A stretch of DNA of 34,340 nucleotides from Planctomycetota bacterium (GTDB taxonomy: Bacteria; Planctomycetota; Planctomycetia; Pirellulales; Lacipirellulaceae). How positions within the stretch are numbered: position 1 is the stretch's first letter; the number at the start of each line of letters is the position of its first letter. Location: positions 1 through 34,340 of the forward strand of contig JABDGM010000039.1 in the NCBI GenBank assembly GCA_013286045.1, in the 5' to 3' direction. The position numbers were made by a program, and so were the translations under genes. The notes under the pieces were generated by a model that had not been told where the DNA came from, made no database searches, and was given only the letters and a program-made list of their open reading frames with translations. Of this stretch, positions 17,703-26,011 are shown piece by piece.

Positions 17703-17812
17703 TAGCGTGCGCCCGAAGTTTTAGCCCCTGGCAAACTAAAGTTCGCTGCAAGACGATCGATTATTCCCGTTCCCGTAGCCGAAGGCTTCAACTTCTATTT
17801 TGGACGACGGCT

Positions 17813-17847
17813 CCACGGGGCTGCAAGACGGGCGACGAAACCCGTGG
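17813..17847. repeat. Hairpin downstream of the phosphodiesterase gene
   Basis: CCACGGG (17813-17819) and CCCGTGG (17841-17847) form a perfect 7-bp stem with a 21-base loop. It begins a few bases after the stop codon of the minus-strand phosphodiesterase gene. It may serve in 3'-end formation, but no T-run follows. Confidence 0.4.
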
Positions 17848-17851
17848 TAAT

Positions 17852-19237
17852 TTATTTGGCGAGTGCGTCGAGCAGTGGTTTGCCGTCGGCGTTAGGGATT
17901 TCGAGGCCGAGTAGTTTGGCGATGGTGGGGGCGACGTCGGTGTTGTTGATTTCGCCCAGCTTCGTGCCGGGCTTGATGCCGGCGCCGCAGGCGATGAAGA
18001 CCGCATGCATATCGGGCAGGTGGGAGTCGTAGCCGTGGCTGCCCTTCAGCTCGTTCTTGCCGCCGGCGGCGGTGTCGCCGAAGAAGTAGCCCAAGTCGGC
18101 GAAGAGGACCATATCGGGCGCGTGGGGATCGCGCTTGGGGTCGCCGATACCGTAGTCTTTGAACTCGTCGGCCACGATGATCTTGGCGACGCCCTCGACA
18201 TTTGCGAATGCCTTGCGAACCCGTTCTTCGATGGCGGCGCGATTCGCCTCATCGTGGATGTAAAGGAGCACGGAACCGCCTTGGACGACGGGTTCGACGT
18301 CGCCGCCGGTGATGCGGCTGCCAACGGTTTTGAGGAGGCCGGCTTGTTCCAGAATTGGGTCGATGGCGACTCGCGTTTTGTTGAGTGAGAAGCCGTGGTC
18401 GGAGACGATGATGAGCGTCGCCTTGCCCGGGAAGTCTTTTTGGAGTTCTTCCCAGACCTGGCGGACCTGATCGTCGGCGCCTTTGATCGCTTCGAGCGCT
18501 TTTCCCGAGCGCGGGCCTTCGCGGTGTTCGGTGAAATCGACGTCGAGGACGTGGAAGAGTGCGACGTTCGGTTTGTGTTCGCGGAGGATCAGTTTGAAGA
18601 CGTCCAAGAAGCGCTGATCTTCTTCCGTGCTTTCGGTGCGGCGGCGGGGTTTGCCGTCGGCGTCGTTGATGAGATCGATGCCGGCGGCCTTCGTTTCTTC
18701 CAGAACGGCCGGGGTGCTGTACTTTTCGAGCAGTTCGGGCTTACTGCAGTCGGGGACGGTCCAATCGAGCGAGTGGGCGTTGCGTGATGCGGGCCAGTGG
18801 ACGGCAGCGGTTTTGAGGCCGGCGGCTTTTGCGACGTCGTAGATCGTCGGAGCCTTGACGATTTCTTCTTTGTCGAGCGTGGGGTCCCAGATGACAACGA
18901 TCTTTTTGCCTGTTGTACGATCGAGATAGTCGTTGCCGACGACGCCATGATGAGCGGGCGAGACACCGGTGACGAGCGTCGTGTGATTCGGCCAGGTGAC
19001 GGTGGGGTCGGACGCGCGCATGCCGGCGGAGACTGCGCCTTCGGCCGCGAGCTTGCGGATGGCGGGCATTTCGACGGTTGGGTCTTGCAGGTAGAAGTTG
19101 GCGAGGCCGTCGACGCTCATGAGGACGACGACGCGATCGGTGTTCGCTTCTGCGCTGAGAGCGGAGCGGGTTTGACAACCGATACATGCGATGGACACAA
19201 GTGTGAACGAAAGCGAAATGATGCGTCGGATATTCAT
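17852..19237 (-). CDS. NPP-type phosphodiesterase/alkaline phosphatase superfamily lipoprotein
   Basis: The start at the ATG at 19237 gives a 461-residue product with a lipoprotein signal; its lipobox ends C-I-G-C at Cys21. The upstream extension of the frame runs into a dispersed repeat and is rejected. It is a type I phosphodiesterase/nucleotide pyrophosphatase. D43 (MSVDGL) is a first metal ligand and T81 in VTWPNHTTLVTG is the nucleophile position, followed by SPAHHGVVGNDYLD. The second metal cluster includes VLDVDFTEH in the middle and VSDHGF. SHGYDSHLPDMHAVFIACG near the end supplies the last histidine. These enzymes split phosphodiester or pyrophosphate bonds in nucleotides, phospholipids or other esters. 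Here it would act in the periplasm or on the outer membrane. It is followed upstream by a Tat-exported metallophosphoesterase gene on the same strand. Substrate is unknown. Confidence 0.9.
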   Translation of the reverse strand: MNIRRIISLSFTLVSIACIGCQTRSALSAEANTDRVVVLMSVDGLANFYLQDPTVEMPAIRKLAAEGAVSAGMRASDPTVTWPNHTTLVTGVSPAHHGVVGNDYLDRTTGKKIVVIWDPTLDKEEIVKAPTIYDVAKAAGLKTAAVHWPASRNAHSLDWTVPDCSKPELLEKYSTPAVLEETKAAGIDLINDADGKPRRRTESTEEDQRFLDVFKLILREHKPNVALFHVLDVDFTEHREGPRSGKALEAIKGADDQVRQVWEELQKDFPGKATLIIVSDHGFSLNKTRVAIDPILEQAGLLKTVGSRITGGDVEPVVQGGSVLLYIHDEANRAAIEERVRKAFANVEGVAKIIVADEFKDYGIGDPKRDPHAPDMVLFADLGYFFGDTAAGGKNELKGSHGYDSHLPDMHAVFIACGAGIKPGTKLGEINNTDVAPTIAKLLGLEIPNADGKPLLDALAK

Positions 19238-19282
19238 CTTTGGATTGAGCTGTTGTGAAAGATGCAGCAATGATTGGCTCGG

Positions 19283-19308
19283 CGCCGCGGCGACCGAACC
19301 CATCCTAC
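19283..19308. repeat. 26-bp dispersed palindromic repeat, copy 2
   Basis: Identical to 8588-8613 over 26 bases, in the same orientation. This copy lies between the stop of the metallophosphoesterase gene and the start of the phosphodiesterase gene. Both copies sit in short intergenic gaps. Confidence 0.75.
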
Positions 19309-19312
19309 GACT

Positions 19313-20380
19313 TTACGATTTGCGGCCGGCGCGTTCGAGTGTCAGGAGGCGCCTTTGTTCGGCGTGGTCGGCTTCTTCGTCGGCGATTTTCTTTCTCTCG
19401 GTGTTGTCTTTTTCATCGAGCTGCGGTAGCCACGGGTAGCTTTCGTGCGACCAGGTGACTTTGTCGCCGTCGCACCGGATGATCGTGTAGCCGGGGTCGG
19501 AGCCGGTCCAGTTGCCGGCCCACCAGGCGCCGCTGGCGGCGGCGCCGGTGACGTACCAGGTGCCGTTCCAGAAGGTGTCTTCGACGCGGTGGCTGTGACC
19601 TTGCAGGAGGAGTTTTACGTTGTGGCGTTCGAGGACTTTGCGGAGCTCGTGGGTGTCCCAGATGACCATGCTGCCGTCCATCGCAAGCTTCTTCGGGTCG
19701 CCACTGATTTGGCCGACGTTGCAGAAGGCGGCGACGTGGACGACGGCGATCTTGGGTCGATCGCCGGCGGCGCCGAGGTCGTAGCCGAGCCATTCGAGTT
19801 GCTCGGGGCCGAGGCGCGGCTCTTGGATGATGCGGCCCTCTTTGTTGGCGGGGAACGCGCTATCGAGCACAGCAAAGTGCCAGCCTTTGTGATCGAAGCT
19901 GTAGTACGGCTTCTCCCATTCGAGGGCGTCCATCAACATTTTTTTGCCGTAGCCGGGCTCGGTCGATGAAACTTTTTCGCGGGAGTTCCAGCCGAGGATG
20001 TCGTGGTTCCCGAGGCATGGGTGCCACGGATATTTGAGGTCGTGCGTGATGTCTTTGTAGAGCTTGATTTGGTTTTTGTAGTCGTCGAGCGCGGTGTAGC
20101 CGCCGTCGAAAACCATGTCGCCGCCCATGAGGACGAAATCGGGCACTGGCTGCAGTGAGTTGAGCGCGGCGATGCACTTGGCGTAGCCTTCGGGGGCGTG
20201 GCGGCGGGGGGTGACGTGTTGGTCGGTGAGGTGGATGAAGGAGAAAGAACCGGGGGCGGAAGGTGACGACTCGGAAGTTGCGGCTTGAAGTCTTTGACCG
20301 TTGGCGGCGAGCAGGCCGGCGGCGCCGGCTGCACTGGTGGCGAGAGTGCCGGAGAGGAAATTGCGACGGGAGATGGTCAT
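19313..20380 (-). CDS. Tat-exported calcineurin-like metallophosphoesterase
   Basis: I chose the ATG at 20380 because it begins a twin-arginine signal (MTISRRNFLSGTLATSAAGAAG); the frame continues upstream to 20506 without one. The 355-residue product carries all five motifs of the metallophosphoesterase family in order: DQH near the start (FIHLTDQHVTP), GGDMVFDGG, GNHDI, a histidine in VVHVAAF, and GHSH (LLQGHSHRVED). Two metal ions are expected. Twin-arginine export indicates that it folds in the cytoplasm with its metal. It may be a phosphatase or phosphodiesterase for external phosphate esters, and it stands next to an NPP-type phosphodiesterase gene, so the pair may cooperate in phosphate scavenging. 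The substrate is not known. Confidence 0.9.
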   Translation of the reverse strand: MTISRRNFLSGTLATSAAGAAGLLAANGQRLQAATSESSPSAPGSFSFIHLTDQHVTPRRHAPEGYAKCIAALNSLQPVPDFVLMGGDMVFDGGYTALDDYKNQIKLYKDITHDLKYPWHPCLGNHDILGWNSREKVSSTEPGYGKKMLMDALEWEKPYYSFDHKGWHFAVLDSAFPANKEGRIIQEPRLGPEQLEWLGYDLGAAGDRPKIAVVHVAAFCNVGQISGDPKKLAMDGSMVIWDTHELRKVLERHNVKLLLQGHSHRVEDTFWNGTWYVTGAAASGAWWAGNWTGSDPGYTIIRCDGDKVTWSHESYPWLPQLDEKDNTERKKIADEEADHAEQRRLLTLERAGRKS

Positions 20381-20527
20381 GGGTGGGATCCGTGTTCGGG
20401 ATATGACTCGGGTGGGAGCTATCAGTTTAACGCGCGGTCGCGGTGCGTGCGAATCGCTGCGTCCGTCGACCTTCTGATACAATAAGCGCTGAAAAAAGTG
20501 CTTCAACCGATTTGTTTTGAGGACGCG

Positions 20528-21481
20528 ATGGGTGGGCGATTTGAGACGGCGAAGACGGCGAGTTGGCGGACTATCGCTCTGACGTTGATTTTCTTTGTCG
20601 GTCGGCTTGCGATGGCGGTCGACGAGGAAGGTGACGCAGGGCGTCGCGTGAAGCTTACGGACCTGTCGATTCGTTCGGAGACGCAGTTGTACCGTAAAGC
20701 GCCGGAAGGCGAGTTAAATCTTCACCTATATTTTCCGCCGGATTGGAAGGCGGGGGATTCGCGACCGGCGATCGTGTTGTTTTTCGGCGGGTCGTGGAAG
20801 GTCGGTTCGTATCGGCAAATGGAGCCGCAGGCGGAGTATTTTGCGAGCCGGGGGCTGGTGGCGGCGGCCGCCGATTATCGGATCTTTACGAAACATCACA
20901 CGACGCCGGATAAATCGATCGAGGATGCGAAGAGCGCCATGCGGTGGATGCGATCGCATGCGAAGGAACTTGGAGTTGATGCGGACAAGATTATCGCGGG
21001 GGGCGGATCAGCGGGCGGGCATTTGGCGACGGCGACGGCACTGATCGATGAGTTCAACGCGGAGGGTGACGACTTGAGCGTCTCGTGCAAACCGTGCGCG
21101 CTCGTGCTGTTCAATCCGGTCGAAGATGTAACGCATTTGCCAGAGGGAACCAGACTGGATTTGGGCGATGCGGCGATGCGAAAGCGGTTGTCGCCGATCT
21201 TTGGCTTGCGAAGAGACTCACCGCCGATGATTGTGTTTTTCGGTTCCGCGGACGAGCGATGGGGACCGCAAGGCATGGGGTTTGTGAATAGGGCGAAGGA
21301 AATCGGGGCGAAGATCCAGCTCTACATTGCGCCGGGTCAGAGTCACGGGTTCTTCAACCAGTCGCCGTGGACGGAAGTTACAGCGGCGAAGGCGGATGAG
21401 TTTTTGGCGTCGCTCGGGTATTTGCAGGGGCCGCCGACGATCAAGCTGCCGGCGGATGCGCCGCAGTTGGAGAAGAAGTGA
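20528..21481 (+). CDS. Secreted alpha/beta-hydrolase (esterase/lipase family)
   Basis: The ATG at 20528, with GAGGA just upstream, is preferred to the GTG at 20498; a TACAAT at 20478 could be its -10 box. The 317-residue product has a signal peptide (about 1-30, ending LAMAVD). The hydrolase fold shows an oxyanion strand IVLFFGGSW, the nucleophile elbow GGGSAGGH, an acid strand MIVFFGSADERWGP and a catalytic His in GQSHGFFN. This layout fits the hormone-sensitive-lipase/carboxylesterase (BD-FAE-like) group. It should cleave acyl or acetyl esters, perhaps from polysaccharides. It overlaps the next gene by four bases (GTGA) and is probably translated together with it. It is divergent from the metallophosphoesterase gene across 147 bases. 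Confidence 0.88.
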   Translation: MGGRFETAKTASWRTIALTLIFFVGRLAMAVDEEGDAGRRVKLTDLSIRSETQLYRKAPEGELNLHLYFPPDWKAGDSRPAIVLFFGGSWKVGSYRQMEPQAEYFASRGLVAAAADYRIFTKHHTTPDKSIEDAKSAMRWMRSHAKELGVDADKIIAGGGSAGGHLATATALIDEFNAEGDDLSVSCKPCALVLFNPVEDVTHLPEGTRLDLGDAAMRKRLSPIFGLRRDSPPMIVFFGSADERWGPQGMGFVNRAKEIGAKIQLYIAPGQSHGFFNQSPWTEVTAAKADEFLASLGYLQGPPTIKLPADAPQLEKK

Positions 21482-22275
21482 CCGTGGCTGCAACCAAAGG
21501 GCGGACAATCACGGATGTGGTTCACGACATCATGGCGAAGTTGCCTGAGGCGGAGGAGTTTATTTCGCACGGCGCGCAGACGTTTCGGGTGCGCGGCAAA
21601 GTGTTTGCGTTCTACACGATCAATCACCACGGCGATGGGCGCGTGGCATTGAACCTGGTTGCGCCGCCGGGCGCTCAAGCGGCGTTCGTGAAGATGCGGC
21701 CGAAGGTGTATTTTGTGCCGGCCTATGTGGGGTCGCGGGGTTGGTTGGGCGTTAAGTTGGACAAGGGCCTAGCGTGGAGCGAAGTGTGCGAGCAAGTGCG
21801 CGAGGCGTACGCCAAGATCGCACCTGAGGCGTTGGTGCGAGGGGTCGATGCGAAATTCAGCGTTCGCCCGCCATCGCGGAAGTTTCGGGCCGACGAAATC
21901 GATCACTTTGCCGGCAAGACGGCGCGGGCTGTGCTCAAGAAAATGGACTGGATTTGCAGTCGGCTACCCGAGACGGAGCGAAGCTCGAAGTTCGGCTGCC
22001 CGATGTGGAAGGCTGGTGCGAAAACATTCGTATGCGCGCACTATTACTCGGGACGGCTCAAGCTGCAGGTTTGGGTCGGGGCCGCGCGGCAGAAGCTGCT
22101 CTCGCGGGACAAGCGATTTCAGGTATCGCAATACACGGGGCACAATGGGTGGATCGATCTCGATGTGGAGCGAGAGCAAGACTGGGATGAGATCGAGCGG
22201 CTTGTGCTTGAAAGTTATCGGCACTTTGCCCTGAAGCGGATGTTGAAGGTCCTCGACGAACGCCACATGCAATAA
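21478..22275 (+). CDS. Tandem MmcQ/YjbR-like protein
   Basis: The GTG start at 21478 overlaps the stop codon of the esterase gene, and GGAGAAGAA lies just before it, so translation is likely coupled. The 265-residue protein is two copies of the YjbR/MmcQ fold in one chain. Residues about 22-115 have LPEAEEFISHGAQTFRVRGKVFA, then VYFVPAYVGSRGWLGVKLD. Residues about 163-252 have LPETERSSKFGCPMWKAGAKTFV, then FQVSQYTGHNGWIDLDVE. Single-copy members are about 115-120 residues, DNA-binding-like in structure, with no agreed function. No signal peptide: cytoplasmic. The coupling to a secreted esterase is unexplained and may just reflect compaction. Confidence 0.82.
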   Translation: MTVAATKGRTITDVVHDIMAKLPEAEEFISHGAQTFRVRGKVFAFYTINHHGDGRVALNLVAPPGAQAAFVKMRPKVYFVPAYVGSRGWLGVKLDKGLAWSEVCEQVREAYAKIAPEALVRGVDAKFSVRPPSRKFRADEIDHFAGKTARAVLKKMDWICSRLPETERSSKFGCPMWKAGAKTFVCAHYYSGRLKLQVWVGAARQKLLSRDKRFQVSQYTGHNGWIDLDVEREQDWDEIERLVLESYRHFALKRMLKVLDERHMQ

Positions 22276-22291
22276 TGCAATCGTGTGTTCG

Positions 22292-23065
22292 CTAACTTTT
22301 GTGATTGACGTCGAGGCCGAACGGATTGAACGCTGTACCGGTGTCGAAGTAGTCGACGCCCTCTGCCCGCTTCAGGGCGACGCACAGCCAATAGCTGAAC
22401 GGTACGCCGAGGATTTCGATGGCGACTTTGAGCAGGTAGTGGGTGATGCCGATTTTGGCGATGAGGTCCCAGGACCAGACGGTCGAGAATGCGAGCGGGT
22501 AGAAGATGAGCGAATCGGCGAGTTGACCGAAGACGGTGGAGAGGATCGCTCGCTTCCAATAGGCGCGGCCTTGGTCGATCACTTTGAGGCGGGCGAGGAT
22601 GATCGAATTGACGAAGTCACCGACGAGGAACGCTAGGAGCGAAGCGGCGAAGATTTGCGGCACGACTTTAAAGACCGCCTCGTAGTGATGTTGGATTTCG
22701 ATCCGGGCGGGGTCGGGCGGCATCGCGAGGACGGCCCAGCTCATTGCGGCGGCGTAGAGCTGCGCGGCAAAGCTTAGCCAGATGACGCGGCGGGCACGGC
22801 GGAAGCCGTAGACTTCGGTTAGGACGTCCCCGAGGATGTACGTGACGGGGAAAAAGACCACCGCGCCGCCGAAGATGAGTGGGCCGAATGGCGTTTCGAT
22901 GCGGGCGATTTTCAGCACGAGCATATTCGTGCAGACGGCGACCGTGGCCGCCAGCACGCAGAGCATGTCGTAGTAATGGAACGACGCAGGGTCTTTGCGG
23001 ATGCTCGATGAGCTTGGTGCTTCGCTTGTTGTGGTCGGAGATTCTTTTTCCACGCGGGTGCTCAT
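22292..23065 (-). CDS. yhhQ: Queuosine precursor transporter (COG1738/VUT family)
   Basis: The ATG at 23065 gives a 257-residue product; the frame's upstream part to 23161 comes from a dispersed intergenic repeat and is left out. Residues 1-25 are a polar N-terminus rich in Ser and Thr. The rest has six or so membrane helices and the family motif region VTYILGDVLTEVYGFRRARRVIW, then VGDFVNSIILARLK and LADSLIFYPLAF. In Escherichia coli YhhQ imports queuosine precursors such as preQ0 or preQ1 for tRNA modification. No queuosine biosynthesis genes are in the window. It converges with the YjbR gene across 16 bases. Symbol by family only. Confidence 0.88.
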   Translation of the reverse strand: MSTRVEKESPTTTSEAPSSSSIRKDPASFHYYDMLCVLAATVAVCTNMLVLKIARIETPFGPLIFGGAVVFFPVTYILGDVLTEVYGFRRARRVIWLSFAAQLYAAAMSWAVLAMPPDPARIEIQHHYEAVFKVVPQIFAASLLAFLVGDFVNSIILARLKVIDQGRAYWKRAILSTVFGQLADSLIFYPLAFSTVWSWDLIAKIGITHYLLKVAIEILGVPFSYWLCVALKRAEGVDYFDTGTAFNPFGLDVNHKS

Positions 23066-23083
23066 TGCGCTTTCGAGCGGCTC

Positions 23084-23095
23084 GGCGGGAGCCTC
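23084..23095. repeat. Short copy of a dispersed intergenic motif
   Basis: GGCGGGAGCCTC here is identical to 1044-1055 in the gene-poor stretch near the window start. It falls in the leader of the queuosine transporter gene, where an upstream extension of that frame would translate it. Short match, but both copies are intergenic. Confidence 0.4.
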
Positions 23096-23227
23096 GCCCT
23101 CCCCTTGCGACTGTTTTTGGGTTGGACATGCAGCGTATCCGTAACCCATGAACGCTGTCAAAAGGAATCGAATTGAACCCGACCATTGACCGACCAGCGT
23201 AAGATGGAGTTTGAAAGGCTGGCATTG

Positions 23228-23845
23228 ATGACGCCCGAATATTGGGACAAGGCGAAACGTACACTCATTCGGCGCGATCCGGTGCTGGCGACGGTGATTC
23301 GTTCGTATCGCGGTGAAACGATGAAGCTGCGGGGGAAGGGGTTTCAGACGCTCGCGCGGGCGATCGTGGGGCAGCAGATTTCGGTGAAGGCCGCGGACAG
23401 CATTTGGCGGCGGGTTAGAAAATCAGTGGTGCGCGTGAATCCGAAGCGGATGGCATACGCGCCGTCTGAAGAGCTGCGAGCGTGTGGGCTGTCGAATGCG
23501 AAGGTGCTATATATGCACTCGCTCGCGAATCATTTTCTGGAGAACGCGCGGCAGATTCGGCAGTGGCCGCGGATGGAGGATGAGGCCATCATTGGCGAGC
23601 TGACGACGATCAAAGGCATTGGCCGATGGACGGCGGAGATGTTTTTAATTTTTGCACTCGGTCGGCCGGATGTGTTTCCGATTGATGACCTTGGGCTGCT
23701 GAAAGGCATTTATCGGCTGTACAACGGTGGCGAGAAAATGACGAAGGACGCCGTGCTGGCGGTTGGGGAAACGTGGCGGCCATATCGGTCGCTCGGGACT
23801 TGGTACATGTGGCGAGTGCTCGATCCGCTGCCGGTGCTGTACTAG
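23228..23845 (+). CDS. AlkA-like HhH-GPD DNA glycosylase
   Basis: The 205-residue protein from the ATG at 23228 has AAAGG nine bases upstream; an ATG at 23204 and a TTG at 23186 are alternatives. The helix-hairpin-helix is LTTIKGIGRWTAEMF, and the catalytic Asp follows in VFPIDDLG (second Asp, about residue 154). ARAIVGQQISVKAADSIWRR is the substrate-pocket helix pair. It belongs to the DNA-3-methyladenine glycosylase II group that removes alkylated bases for base-excision repair. It is shorter than AlkA and lacks its N-terminal domain. It lies divergently next to the queuosine transporter gene. Confidence 0.9.
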   Translation: MTPEYWDKAKRTLIRRDPVLATVIRSYRGETMKLRGKGFQTLARAIVGQQISVKAADSIWRRVRKSVVRVNPKRMAYAPSEELRACGLSNAKVLYMHSLANHFLENARQIRQWPRMEDEAIIGELTTIKGIGRWTAEMFLIFALGRPDVFPIDDLGLLKGIYRLYNGGEKMTKDAVLAVGETWRPYRSLGTWYMWRVLDPLPVLY

Positions 23846-23862
23846 TTAAGAAGCAAGGGACA

Positions 23863-24819
23863 TCACGCACTGCCTATGAGAATGCCGGCGAGAAATACCA
23901 GCAGGCCGCCGACGACGACTTGGAAGGCAGCGCGGAGGAATGGTGTGTCCATGTAGTGGTTGCGGATGTAGGCGATGACGCCGAGTTCGATGACGACTAC
24001 CGCGACGGCGACGCTCGTGGCGATCTTGAAGCTGGGAATTAGGTATGGCAGCGTGTGGCCGATGCCGCCGAGAGTGGTCATAAGGCCGCAGACGATGCCG
24101 CGGATCCAGGGGTGGCCGCGGCCGGTGAGGGTGCCGTCGTCTGAGAGCGCTTCGGCGAAGCCCATGCTGATGCCGGCGCCGATCGAGGCGGCGAGGCCGA
24201 CGCGGAACGCGTCGCTGCTGAGGTGCGTGGCGAAAGCGGCGGCGAAGAGGGGCGCGAGCGTGCTGACGCTGCCATCCATGAGGCCGGCGAGGCCGGGCTG
24301 CACAACTTGCAGCACGAACAGGCGGCGGCGGGCTTCTTCCTCTTGTTTGCGGACGTCGGTCGTGAGTTTTTCTTTTTCGAGTTCTTCGGCGATGTGGGTG
24401 TGCTCGCGCTCTTCGGCGGCGAGATCGCCGAGCAGCGCGCGGATGCCGGCATCGGTCGTGCGGCGCATCGCAGCTTCGTAGAACTGGCGAGTTTCCATCT
24501 CCATCGATTCGGCCAGCTTGCGAACATGGTCGATGCCGAGGTTGCTCGAAAGCCACACCGGGCGGCGGCGGATGAAGCCGCGGACGTCTTGCTTGCGGAT
24601 GAGCGGGATATGTTCGCCGAATCGGGCGCGATAGATTTCGATCAGGCGGTGACGGTGGCCGTCTTCTTCGGTCACCATTGCGCGGAAGATGTCGGCCGTG
24701 GCGGGGTATGTGGTCTTAAGATTCTCGGCGAGATCGGCGTAAATGCGGGCATCTTCCTCTTCCTGCGAGATTGCGAGCGCGAGGATTTCCTTTTCGCTGA
24801 GAGAGTCGAAGGACCGCAT
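23863..24819 (-). CDS. mbfA: Membrane-bound ferritin MbfA, iron exporter family
   Basis: The 318-residue protein joins a ferritin-like domain to a VIT1/CCC1-type membrane domain. The N-terminal part (about 1-150) begins [24 protein letters not shown] and contains likely di-iron ligands E20, E51 or E52 with H55, E107, and E137 with H140. Residues about 160-318 have five membrane helices of the VIT1 type ([37 protein letters not shown]). In Rhizobiales such proteins export iron and protect against iron and hydrogen peroxide, under Irr control. The gene starts nine bases after the stop of an alcohol dehydrogenase gene on the same strand, so they are probably cotranscribed. It converges with the glycosylase gene across 17 bases. 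No iron box was recognisable. Confidence 0.9.
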   Translation of the reverse strand: MRSFDSLSEKEILALAISQEEEDARIYADLAENLKTTYPATADIFRAMVTEEDGHRHRLIEIYRARFGEHIPLIRKQDVRGFIRRRPVWLSSNLGIDHVRKLAESMEMETRQFYEAAMRRTTDAGIRALLGDLAAEEREHTHIAEELEKEKLTTDVRKQEEEARRRLFVLQVVQPGLAGLMDGSVSTLAPLFAAAFATHLSSDAFRVGLAASIGAGISMGFAEALSDDGTLTGRGHPWIRGIVCGLMTTLGGIGHTLPYLIPSFKIATSVAVAVVVIELGVIAYIRNHYMDTPFLRAAFQVVVGGLLVFLAGILIGSA

Positions 24820-24828
24820 GGGAGCAGT

Positions 24829-25893
24829 TTACGCTTTTAGCGATTGCATATCGATCACAAAACGGTATTTGACGTCGCCTTTGATGACTCGCTCGTACGC
24901 TTCGTTGATTTTCTGGATGGGGATGAGTTCGATATCGGAGGTAATGCAGTGCTTGGCACAGTAGTCGAGCATTTCCTGCGTTTCGGCGATGCCTCCGATG
25001 CCGGAGCCGGCGATCGAGCGGCGGGCCATGAGCAGGTTAAAAACGGCTGGAGATGGATGGGGCGTGGCGGGTGCGCCGACAAGGACCATCGTGCCATCGC
25101 GGCCAAGGAGCGACGTGTAGGCGTCGAGATTGTGAGGCGCTGCGACCGTGTTGACGATCAGGTCGAAGCTACGAATGTGGCGCTGCATTTCATCGGCGTT
25201 CTTGGAGACGACCACTTCGCTGGCACCGAGGCGCTTGCCATCTTCGATTTTGGAAGTCGACGTGGTGAATAGAACTGTGTGAGCGCCTAAAGCATGGGCA
25301 AACTTAACGCCCATGTGGCCAAGCCCGCCTAGACCGACGATGCCAACTTTTTTGCCGGGGCCGGCGTTCCAATGCTTGAGTGGCGAGTAAAGGGTGATGC
25401 CGGCGCAGAGCAGCGGCGCGGTGGCGGCAGGGTCGAGCGTTTTAGGGACGTGAAGAACGAAGTGTTCTTTCACGACGATGCGGTCGGAGTAGCCGCCGTA
25501 TGTGGTCGGTGCTGTGTTGTAAGGATCGTGCGAGTTGTAGGTGAAGATCGTGGCGCCGTTGTCGCAATATTGTTCGAGATGCTCCTGGCAGCTGCGACAC
25601 TTGAGGCAGGAGTCGATCATGCAGCCGGTGGCGGCGAGGTCGCCGGGTTTGAATTTGGTGACTTTAGGGCCGACTTTTGTCACGCGGCCCACGATTTCGT
25701 GGCCCGGGACGCAGGGATAAACGGTGGGCCAGATGTCCCACTCGTTGCGAACGGTGTGGATATCGGAATGGCACACGCCGCAGAAGAGGATTTCGAATTC
25801 GACGTCATCCGGGCCGACTTCGCGGCGAGGGATCGTGACGGATTCGAGGCGAGACGTCGGGCTGTTGGCCGCGAATGCGCGAGCGTTCGACAT
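24829..25893 (-). CDS. Zinc-dependent alcohol dehydrogenase (CAD/YahK-like)
   Basis: The 354-residue medium-chain dehydrogenase begins at an ATG with GAAAGGA upstream. The catalytic zinc site is in FCGVCHSDIH and the PGHEIVG motif, and the structural zinc site is the four-cysteine lobe within DSCLKCRSCQEHLEQYC. The NADP-binding Rossmann fold shows VGLGGLGHMGVKFAHALGA. The C-terminal end VIKGDVKYRFVIDM is typical of the cinnamyl-alcohol-dehydrogenase/YahK group that reduces aldehydes with NADPH. It runs into mbfA nine bases later. The aldehyde-detoxifying enzyme may simply share stress regulation with the iron exporter. The preceding gene encodes a ClC antiporter, 118 bases upstream on the same strand. 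Confidence 0.94.
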   Translation of the reverse strand: MSNARAFAANSPTSRLESVTIPRREVGPDDVEFEILFCGVCHSDIHTVRNEWDIWPTVYPCVPGHEIVGRVTKVGPKVTKFKPGDLAATGCMIDSCLKCRSCQEHLEQYCDNGATIFTYNSHDPYNTAPTTYGGYSDRIVVKEHFVLHVPKTLDPAATAPLLCAGITLYSPLKHWNAGPGKKVGIVGLGGLGHMGVKFAHALGAHTVLFTTSTSKIEDGKRLGASEVVVSKNADEMQRHIRSFDLIVNTVAAPHNLDAYTSLLGRDGTMVLVGAPATPHPSPAVFNLLMARRSIAGSGIGGIAETQEMLDYCAKHCITSDIELIPIQKINEAYERVIKGDVKYRFVIDMQSLKA

Positions 25894-26011
25894 GGGGTGT
25901 CCTTTCGAGTGTGCCGCCGGTGCTGTGATCTACTTTTATGCGGCACGTTCACAAGCGGCAAGGCGCTCGCAACTTGCTGTAGTGAGTGTCGTTGCCCGAA
26001 TGAACTGAAAT

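Noticed and set aside
23066..23161. N-terminal extension of the queuosine transporter
   Set aside because: It is translated from a dispersed intergenic repeat and precedes a normal polar N-terminus.
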